Shown one piece after another: positions 18,687 to 25,431 of a stretch of 64,000 bases of DNA. Both the position numbers and the translations under genes were made by a program. The first letter of the stretch is position 1. Each line of letters opens with the position of its first letter. A model generated the notes under the pieces. The model was not told the origin of the DNA. It saw only the letters and a list, made by a program, of their open reading frames with translations, and made no database searches. The stretch is from NCBI RefSeq assembly GCF_001189235.2, contig NZ_LFIP02000007.1, forward strand, positions 249,249 through 313,248. The letters run 5' to 3'. Source of the stretch: Bradyrhizobium embrapense. GTDB lineage: Bacteria > Pseudomonadota > Alphaproteobacteria > Rhizobiales > Xanthobacteraceae.

Positions 18687-19478
18687 ATGGCTATCACTGC
18701 ACCCAAGAACGCCGTCATCCTCGCCGCCGGCGTCGGCTCTCGCCTTCGACCGCTGACGGATCTACGGCCAAAGCCCCTGGTCGAGGTCAACGGCATGCCA
18801 ATTCTCCACAATGCTCTGCGCAACCTGGAGGCAGTCGGCGTCGAAGAGGTGACGCTCGTGGTTGGTTACCGCAAGGACGCTATTCAATACGCGTGCGGTC
18901 GCCGCTTCGGTACGCTTGGGATCAATTATGTGGACTCGTCAGCCTTCGACCGCACCGGCAGCGCCTATTCGCTGTGGCTCGCGCGCGACGCGCTGCTTTC
19001 CGGAGACTGTTTTGTCCTCGAGGGCGACGTCTTTTTCGAGCAGAATGCGCTAAGTTATCTGCTGCTCAGCCAGGCGAACGACGTGGCAGCAATCGTTCCT
19101 TTCGATGAACTGATGGAAGGGTCGGCAGTTCTGTTGTCAGATAGCGGCCTCATCTCGGAGTTCCGAATGAAGCAAACCGGGGCGAACCTGGTCGCGAATG
19201 GGCCAAGGCTTTTCAAGACAATGAATCTGTTACGATTTTCGGCAGCAACTCTCAAGGAGAGAATCGTTCCAGCTCTGGACGAGATCATCGGCTCCGGCGT
19301 GACCCAGGCCTACACGGAGGAGCTTCTTTCTTATCTTGTCGAACTGCGTGGTCTGCACTTGGCAACGGCACGATGCGATCACCTCAAATGGTACGAAATC
19401 GACACGCCTGAAGATCTGCAGATCGCAGAGCGTATTTTTAGGGGAGCTGAGCACCAAGGCATGACCCGCAGAAAGTGA
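18687..19478 (+). CDS. Sugar-nucleotide-type nucleotidyltransferase, PntC/phosphocholine cytidylyltransferase-like
   Basis: A 263-residue protein with the nucleotidyltransferase signature at the N-terminus (AVILAAGVGSRLRPLTDLRP, then KPLVEVNGMPIL, about 10-43), the metal-binding acidic motif in VLEGDVFFE (about 112) and the closing motif KWYEIDTPEDLQIAERIF (about 237-254). In phosphonate clusters, relatives next to pepM (PntC, or domains fused to PepM) activate 2-aminoethylphosphonate as the CMP derivative. Here it sits between pepM and a CDP-alcohol transferase, 8 bases from the latter, so CMP activation of a phosphonate is the best inference. The substrate is not shown by sequence. Confidence 0.85.
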   Translation: MAITAPKNAVILAAGVGSRLRPLTDLRPKPLVEVNGMPILHNALRNLEAVGVEEVTLVVGYRKDAIQYACGRRFGTLGINYVDSSAFDRTGSAYSLWLARDALLSGDCFVLEGDVFFEQNALSYLLLSQANDVAAIVPFDELMEGSAVLLSDSGLISEFRMKQTGANLVANGPRLFKTMNLLRFSAATLKERIVPALDEIIGSGVTQAYTEELLSYLVELRGLHLATARCDHLKWYEIDTPEDLQIAERIFRGAEHQGMTRRK

Positions 19479-19485
19479 AAGTCAA

Positions 19486-20094
19486 ATGCTTAGATATCTC
19501 TGGGATCCGGCGAACGCCATAACAACTGGCGGCCTTCTTCTTTCGTCCGCCAGTCTATTTCTTGCTCTTTCAGGTCGTCTTGAACTGTCGATAGCTGCGG
19601 CACTTTGGGCCGTCCTATGCGATCACCTCGACGGGATCGTGGCAGCTCGCACAAAGCATCGCCACCCGGATGTTGCAAAGATGGGAAAGAGCCTCGACGG
19701 ATTTGCTGACATTATCTACGGCGCAGTTTTGCCTGCCGCGATGGTAATCCAACTCAGCCGCGCTTCCGTTCTCGCCCTGGTGACCGCAACCTCCTTACTC
19801 GCAGCAGGGGCAATTAGGCTTAGCTACTTTGCGAACTTCGGCAAATCAGCCGATGGGCGTTTCTTAGGGGTGCCGCTATCATACGATGTTCCGATAATGG
19901 CCGCCGCTTTTATCGTTCGGCCGCTTCTTCCGAGCGAACTATTCGTAACTCTCACGCTCAGCATTTTTCTCCTACTTGCGGGATTGCATGTCTCGTCGAT
20001 TCGGGTGCCATCGCCAGCTCCGGCTATGTACGCCGCGATCACGATCTTCGCCATAGTCGCGTCGGCTATCCTCGCATTAAGGCCTCCCGACTAG
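19486..20094 (+). CDS. CDP-alcohol phosphatidyltransferase family membrane enzyme
   Basis: A 202-residue protein with about six membrane helices. The family motif appears as CDHLDGIVAARTKHRHPDVA, then KMGKSLDGFADIIYGAVLPA (about 44-83). It keeps the four Asp of DxxDGxxAR...GxxxDxxxD, with spacing closer to the PssA-type members. These enzymes move a phospho- or phosphono-alcohol group between CMP and a lipid hydroxyl in the membrane. Directly after the nucleotidyltransferase and in the pepM cluster, it could attach a CMP-activated phosphonate to diacylglycerol, making a phosphonolipid. Lipid acceptor and head group are inferred. Confidence 0.87.
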   Translation: MLRYLWDPANAITTGGLLLSSASLFLALSGRLELSIAAALWAVLCDHLDGIVAARTKHRHPDVAKMGKSLDGFADIIYGAVLPAAMVIQLSRASVLALVTATSLLAAGAIRLSYFANFGKSADGRFLGVPLSYDVPIMAAAFIVRPLLPSELFVTLTLSIFLLLAGLHVSSIRVPSPAPAMYAAITIFAIVASAILALRPPD

Positions 20095-20294
20095 GCCAGC
20101 TCGAGAAGAAGGATACACACCTACGTTTCACAGAACCAAGGGGAGCAAAACCAGGCGCATTGCGCCAGTCCGCACATCAAAAAAGGTAACAGGACGAAGC
20201 CGCTGACGCCTCGCCGCGCGATCGACAATGGCGAGGTGGTGGCCGACTTGCTGATCAGGCGACTTAAGTATCGACAGCTCTTTACTCGTCATAG

Positions 20295-21218
20295 GTGAAG
20301 ATGAATTCGACCGCACAATTTGCATATCTTAATGGCCAAATCGTTCCTTGGAATGATGCCAAGGTGCACGTATTCGCACCTGTGACAAAGTATGGCATAG
20401 GTGTTTTCGAAGGAATCCGCGGCTATTGGAATAAAGATGCACGGCAAATGTATCTCTTCCGCCTCGCAGAACACCTTGATCGATTTGCGTTCTCGCGAAA
20501 GGCAATGCGGTTCGATCTGGGGCCATCCCGAGAAGAGTTGACCGAGGCGCTCGTTAGCTTATGTCGCGCAAACGCGTTTTGTACGACCGTGCATATCCGG
20601 ATGATGGCTTTCATAGACGGGACCGGCGACATAGGAGCAACAGGTCCGGTAGGAATCGCGATCACTGCGCTGCCGCGGCAGTCCGCTCAGGGATCGATCC
20701 AAGGCGCCTCTGCTCAGATTAGTTCTTGGATGCGCATGCCAGACAACGTGATGCCCGCGCGCATCAAGGCTAACGCGAACTATCATAACGCTCGATTGGC
20801 AACCATGCAGGCCCAGCGGGATGGTTACGATGTCGCTTTCCTCCTTAACACGAGAGGAAAGCTAGCCGAGGCACCCGCGACGTGCGTGTTCATGGTTCGC
20901 GATGGTCAGTTGATTACGCCGAGCGGGACCAATGACATACTAGAATCGATTACACGCCAGACCGTGATCGAATTAGCCCGCAGCCATTTTGGGCTACTGA
21001 CGGTTGAGCGCGATGTCGATCGAACCGAATTGATCCTCGCCGATGAAGTATTCCATTGCGGCACTGGTGCCGAAATTGCGCCGGTGACATCAATCGACCG
21101 TATCCCTGTTGGGAACGGTCAACCTGGAATCAAAACACAGCAATTAATGGAGGTTTATGGGGCGGTCGCCACGGGCAAGAATGGCGCATATGCCTTGTGG
21201 CGAACTCCAGTCTTTTGA
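20295..21218 (+). CDS. Branched-chain aminotransferase family (fold IV PLP) enzyme, copy 1
   Basis: A 307-residue protein close to IlvE in length. It has KYGIGVFEGIRGYW (about 33-46), the PLP lysine in ARIKANANYHNARLATMQAQ (about 155-160), EAPATCVFMV and FHCGTGAEIAPVTSIDRIPV, the conserved phosphate-pocket segment. It would transaminate a 2-oxo acid with glutamate. Inside the pepM cluster and beside a second copy on the opposite strand, a non-housekeeping role is likely; amination of phosphonopyruvate to phosphonoalanine is one option, standard Ile/Leu/Val metabolism the conservative one. ATG 20301 is an alternative start. Confidence 0.88.
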   Translation: MKMNSTAQFAYLNGQIVPWNDAKVHVFAPVTKYGIGVFEGIRGYWNKDARQMYLFRLAEHLDRFAFSRKAMRFDLGPSREELTEALVSLCRANAFCTTVHIRMMAFIDGTGDIGATGPVGIAITALPRQSAQGSIQGASAQISSWMRMPDNVMPARIKANANYHNARLATMQAQRDGYDVAFLLNTRGKLAEAPATCVFMVRDGQLITPSGTNDILESITRQTVIELARSHFGLLTVERDVDRTELILADEVFHCGTGAEIAPVTSIDRIPVGNGQPGIKTQQLMEVYGAVATGKNGAYALWRTPVF

Positions 21219-21285
21219 TGGCATGTGTTCAAACGCTTCTTTAGCGACCTGGAAAGATCTTCGCGGAGGCGCGGCAGATGCCATG

Positions 21286-22206
21286 CTAGATCTCGACGGG
21301 CGTGAGCCAATTCGGCCAAAGATTTGTGCGCCCATGGACAAGATCGAAGTAGGCCGCCTGCAATGCTCGTACGACCGGCCCGGGCTTCCCATCGCCCACT
21401 GGAAGCCGGTCGATGCCCAAAATCGGCGTCACCTCCGCTCCCGTCCCCACAAGGAACGCCTCGTCGGCCGCATACAGTTCTGAGCGGTTCACGACCCGCT
21501 GCTCTACCGGTAGGCCGAGGCGTTCGCGCGCGAGCTTGAGGATCGTATCGCGGGTGATACTTTCCAGCACGTCTTCGCAGAGCGGCGGCGTCACCACTAC
21601 GCCATCGCGCACGATGAAAGGCGTTGACGTCGGGGCCTCAGCCAAATTGCCCTGCTCGTTTAGCAGCAGGGCCTGCTGGTAGCCGTCTGCAACGGCCTGC
21701 ATGTGAGCCAATCGTGAGTTGTGGTAGTTGGCGTTAGCTTTGATGCGGGCCGGCATGGCCCGATCCGGAATCCGCACCCAAGAGCTCACTTGGGCCTGGA
21801 CACCATCGAGCACTGCCTTGGGCACCGGCCGAGCCAGCGCTGTGATAGCGGTGCCGATCGGCCCGGTTACTGTCATGTCTCCCTGACCGTCCAGGTAACT
21901 CATGATCCGGAGGTGGGTGCTCTCTCGATACCCGCAGGCCATGAGCAGGTCTGCAGTCTGCTTTGTCAGTTCCGCGGCTGTGAAGGGAGTGTCGAAGCGT
22001 ACAGCTTTGTGACTGTAGGCCAAGCGCCGCATGTGGTCTTCCATTCGGAATAGGAGGAGGCGGCCCTGCTGCTCGCTCCAGTAGGCTCGCACCCCCTCAA
22101 AGACTCCGAGGCCGTATTTCGCGGCCGGGCTGAAGATATGCATTGTGGCCTCCGGCCAGGAAACGATCCTTCCGTTCAGCGATGCGTATGGCGCAGGCAG
22201 GGTCAT
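21286..22206 (-). CDS. Branched-chain aminotransferase family enzyme, copy 2 (opposite strand)
   Basis: A 306-residue paralogue of the neighbouring plus-strand gene with the same landmarks: KYGLGVFEGVRAYW, the PLP lysine in ARIKANANYHNSRLAHMQAV, EAPTSTPFIVRDG and FLVGTGAEVTPILGIDRLPV. The two are clearly related along their whole length and converge tail to tail, 67 bases apart. Codon choice seems more GC-biased than in copy 1, which suggests separate histories rather than a recent tandem duplication. A ribosome-binding site (aaggag) precedes the ATG. Reaction as for copy 1; why the cluster keeps two is not clear. Confidence 0.88.
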   Translation of the reverse strand: MTLPAPYASLNGRIVSWPEATMHIFSPAAKYGLGVFEGVRAYWSEQQGRLLLFRMEDHMRRLAYSHKAVRFDTPFTAAELTKQTADLLMACGYRESTHLRIMSYLDGQGDMTVTGPIGTAITALARPVPKAVLDGVQAQVSSWVRIPDRAMPARIKANANYHNSRLAHMQAVADGYQQALLLNEQGNLAEAPTSTPFIVRDGVVVTPPLCEDVLESITRDTILKLARERLGLPVEQRVVNRSELYAADEAFLVGTGAEVTPILGIDRLPVGDGKPGPVVRALQAAYFDLVHGRTNLWPNWLTPVEI

Positions 22207-22615
22207 GTTTTCTCCTTAAGGAATGTTGATAGCTCCGCGGAGGAAGCCGGCCTCGATCCGCTTTGCCGGTTATTTGCCGCAGGCAGAAGAAACCCCAATG
22301 AGACAATCTCGCTTTTGAGCCGAGTTTCCCGCGCGCTGGAGCGCCGCTACGTCGATGGCACAGGCACGGAGCGGAGTATCGAAGCGAACTCGTGATGGCT
22401 TGGTACGATCACATCTGCAGCCCCGGCGGCGTTCACTCGCCTTTGGGTCATGACTTCCCAATTCCCGACCCCATTCGTCTTTGAGCTGCCCGTCACGCTC
22501 GGCGTTCCCCTGTCAACTCCCAGACCATAGGGGGCCTTTGCCAAAAGGTCTAGTGGTATAGATCATTACCAGCTAGGCTGAATGTCCGAATTTCCTTCAG
22601 ACCCTTGGAGCCCGC
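22207..22615. other. Divergent promoter region
   Basis: Intergenic space between BCAT copy 2 (minus) and the class I aminotransferase (plus). It should contain both promoters and perhaps the operator of the GntR regulator. I cannot name a site. Confidence 0.4.
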
Positions 22616-23740
22616 ATGACTGTCGTCGCCGATCTCAGCCGTAACCTTCCGCCACCTGTTCCAGAAACCAACCATGCGTTCCGAGCGGCGCTGAGCGACC
22701 TTCTCGTTGAGACGGACTTCACCGCCCTGACGCGCACCCATCGTTTCATGGGGACGGAAAGAGATCGCATCCAAGGCGGGCAATGGCTGGCACGTCGCCT
22801 AGGCAAGGCGCTGGCTCCGGAGCGTGTTGTGCTTACCAATGGCACGCTCAGTGCAATGAACATGATTTATCCCGCCATCATGCGCCCGGGCGAGACCCTC
22901 CTCACCGAGCCACTCACCTATCCCGCGGTCCCCGCCATCGCCCGGCAGTATGGATTTCGCACCGAATCCGTGGCCTGCGACGTGGACGGTATGGTACCCG
23001 CGGCACTTGACGAGGCCTGCCGCCGGTTCAAGCCCAAAGCCTTGTATTGCCTGGCCACGCTGCAGAATCCCACGACCGTCGTCATGCCGCTCTCCCGCCG
23101 GCAGGAGATCATTGAAGTTGCCCGGCGCCATAACCTTGCGATCGTGGAGGACGACATCTATAGCGCTTTGCCTGAAGACGCACCGCCACCGATTTCAGCG
23201 CTCGCGCCGGACATCAGCTGGTATATCCTGGGCCTCGGCAAGAGCTTCACCGTGGGGCTACGGTTCGCCTATGTGGCAGCCCCTTCGGGCGCCGAAGCCA
23301 AGCGAGCCTTTTGGCCTGGGGTACGCTCCACCTTCTGGATGGCGGCACCGATCACGGCTGCGGTGGTCTCACATTGGATGGAAAGCGGCATGGCTAGTCG
23401 GCTGTTCGAGGCAGTCCGCGCGGAGGCCGCCGGCCGCCACGCGATGGCCATTTCCGCACTTGCCGGCCTGGACTTCGCCTCTCCGCCTGGAGCGATCCAT
23501 GGATGGTTGAAGCTGCCAAGTCGGCAGCGCGAGGCATTCCACGCTCAGCTGAAGGCCCGGGGCGTGCTCGCCGGCGACGCTGCCCCTTTTGTGACCGATG
23601 GTGGTCCGGTACCCGACGCTGCGCGGGTCTGCTTCGGGTCTCCGGAAACTCGTGATGAGCTTGCCGTCGGTCTCAAGGCAATCGCCGAGACTACAGTCGA
23701 GCTTGGTGCGCGCCCGAGCCTTACGGGCGAACGTAAATGA
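22616..23740 (+). CDS. Class I/II PLP-dependent aminotransferase (MocR-type fold)
   Basis: A 374-residue fold-I aminotransferase. It has LTNGTLSAMNMIYPAIMRPG (cofactor phosphate region, about 80), LATLQNPTTVVMPLSRRQEI (the NPT motif), IVEDDIYSALPED (Asp contacting the pyridine) and the Schiff-base Lys in GLGKSFTVGLRFAYVA (about 206). Sequence style is that of the aminotransferase half of MocR proteins, without the N-terminal HTH. The GntR/UTRA gene begins about 80 bases downstream and may be co-transcribed. Its substrate is unknown; an amino acid or aminophosphonate is possible from the surrounding genes. Confidence 0.88.
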   Translation: MTVVADLSRNLPPPVPETNHAFRAALSDLLVETDFTALTRTHRFMGTERDRIQGGQWLARRLGKALAPERVVLTNGTLSAMNMIYPAIMRPGETLLTEPLTYPAVPAIARQYGFRTESVACDVDGMVPAALDEACRRFKPKALYCLATLQNPTTVVMPLSRRQEIIEVARRHNLAIVEDDIYSALPEDAPPPISALAPDISWYILGLGKSFTVGLRFAYVAAPSGAEAKRAFWPGVRSTFWMAAPITAAVVSHWMESGMASRLFEAVRAEAAGRHAMAISALAGLDFASPPGAIHGWLKLPSRQREAFHAQLKARGVLAGDAAPFVTDGGPVPDAARVCFGSPETRDELAVGLKAIAETTVELGARPSLTGERK

Positions 23741-23817
23741 TCTAGCGAATCACGCCAACGACTGTTGGCGTCGAGGTCCTGGCAAATTTGGCGCTATCTG
23801 GGAGACCACATCTGCAC

Positions 23818-24561
23818 ATGGTGAAACGGACGGTGGAAGGGATCAGCATGTGGCGGAGGATCGTGGATTCCTTAGTCGACGACATCAACCGCGGCGCCCT
23901 AGTGCCCGGAGGGCGGCTGCCTTCGGCGCCGGCGATCGCAACCAGATTCGGCGTCAATCGCCTGACCGTGCTACGCGCTCTGTCGCACCTCGAAAACGAG
24001 GGCATAGTCAGCATGGAGCAGGGCCGCGGGACATTCGTTTCCCGCGGCCCAATTAACTATCACTTCGAGAACAGGAAGTACTTCGAGGAAAACATCCTCG
24101 AGAACCGAAAGAAGCCCTCCCGCAGACTGATTTCGATCGAGCGAGCCGACGCCTCGCCCCCGGTTTGTGCCGCACTTGGGCTCCGCGATGGTGAACGTGT
24201 CGTCGTAGTGACCACATTGAGTGAGGCTGATGGCGTGCCGATCAGCTACGGACCAAGTTACTTCCCCGAAAGGTTGCTTCCCAACATAGCTAAAGCTTTC
24301 GAAAAGGCGGCGCGGCGCGCCGATGCCATTTTGTCCACCTCGGCAGTGCTGAGGAAGCTCGGAGTAGCGGACTATCATCGCAAATCTGTTCGTATGCGAT
24401 CGCGGCCGCCAACAACCATCGAGATCGAGCGACTGAAGATCCCAACGACGGAGCATGTGCTGCAGACTGATGTCGTAAACATCGACGCGGAAGAGCGTCT
24501 AGTCTCTTTCGGTCAGACCGCCTATGCCGCCAGCCGGGTGGAGTTCGTTTTCGGTGGCTGA
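23818..24561 (+). CDS. GntR family regulator with UTRA domain (HutC/PhnF type)
   Basis: A 247-residue protein from ATG 23818 (an ATG at 23788 is also in frame). The N-terminal winged helix (about 1-70: SMWRRIVDSLVDDINRGALV, LPSAPAIATRFGVNRLTVLR, GIVSMEQGRGTFVS) is followed by a UTRA ligand-binding domain (about 85-245: VVVVTTLSEADGVPISYGPS, ISFGQ-like VSFGQTAYAASRVEFVF). The subfamily includes PhnF, which controls phosphonate uptake and C-P lyase genes. Its place at the end of the phosphonate cluster supports control of these genes by a phosphonate or amino-acid ligand. Ligand and operator are not visible. Confidence 0.9.
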   Translation: MVKRTVEGISMWRRIVDSLVDDINRGALVPGGRLPSAPAIATRFGVNRLTVLRALSHLENEGIVSMEQGRGTFVSRGPINYHFENRKYFEENILENRKKPSRRLISIERADASPPVCAALGLRDGERVVVVTTLSEADGVPISYGPSYFPERLLPNIAKAFEKAARRADAILSTSAVLRKLGVADYHRKSVRMRSRPPTTIEIERLKIPTTEHVLQTDVVNIDAEERLVSFGQTAYAASRVEFVFGG

Positions 24562-24631
24562 CAGTTGCGCCACCAGAAGCCCTCTCGGTTGGATATCGTC
24601 GCGCACAAAGAGCTGGGGAAACGCGGGTTGA

Positions 24632-25063
24632 TCAAGAGCTTCTCGGCAACATCCTCGCGTCCGCTCTTACAACGGACTCCAAGACAAATCGCTCGATCAT
24701 CTCAGGAACTTCGCTTGGGGTCACACTGCAAACTCGCTCTACGATCAAGCTCGCCAAATCCGCTGAAGCAAGTCGGCCAACCGCAACGATAACGAGATCA
24801 GCAAGCAGATGCTGAGCGATGCTGGTTTCGAGCAATGGCTCGTCAGATGTGAAACGCTGAAACGCACGACGCCAGGCAAGCAGAATGGACCCAGCATCTA
24901 GAAGCGCGGCCTGCGGCTCAAGTACAGCATCAACATTGGCAGGTTTGCCGACCGCGGCGGCAAATAAAATGCTGCCGCTGCGACATCCCCCTATCGCGCT
25001 CGACAAACTGGACAATATCCCCAGCGAGCCCAACTCCATCCCATTGTAGAATGAGCGTTCCAA
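24632..25063 (-). CDS. Hypothetical protein, possibly truncated
   Basis: A 143-residue frame with protein-like composition, mostly helical (TSIAQHLLADLVIVAVGRLA, SADLASLIVERVCSVTPSEV, PEMIERFVLESVVRADARML). I do not recognise a family. It may be the C-terminal part of a larger gene, since upstream frames are broken. Direction is supported only by the plausibility of the translation; the opposite strand shows nothing recognisable. Confidence 0.35.
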   Translation of the reverse strand: MERSFYNGMELGSLGILSSLSSAIGGCRSGSILFAAAVGKPANVDAVLEPQAALLDAGSILLAWRRAFQRFTSDEPLLETSIAQHLLADLVIVAVGRLASADLASLIVERVCSVTPSEVPEMIERFVLESVVRADARMLPRSS

Positions 25064-25431
25064 TGGGCATGAAAGGGGCGACGCTGGATCGGAGCGCTAT
25101 CTATCGCGGCGTTCGGATGTTGTGCTGCGCCTCTTTTCGCAAACGCTTGGTCCGCTTGCAGACGACCTCATCAAGGCTGCGCCAAAGTATCGCGCCATGA
25201 TTTAGCGGCTTGATTCTTGGGCAGGCAGCCGGCCCTCCACCCCAAGGGCCCCACATCTCACCTTGTCAGAGCGCGGACTGGCATACTTGCTGTCGATTTA
25301 AAGTCGAGCGCACATTCAAATGTCGACCACTCAGTCCGATCCGTACAAAGGTCTGCCGTCATGAGGCTAGTCATCTACGTCGCGTCTAAGTACAACCTGG
25401 GGACGTATGCCGCGCAAGAGGGGATAAAAAA
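25064..25431. other. Gap upstream of the defence-like gene
   Basis: No coding frame is convincing; the promoter of the following gene is expected here, and its ribosome-binding site (agagggg) lies at about 25417. Confidence 0.4.
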
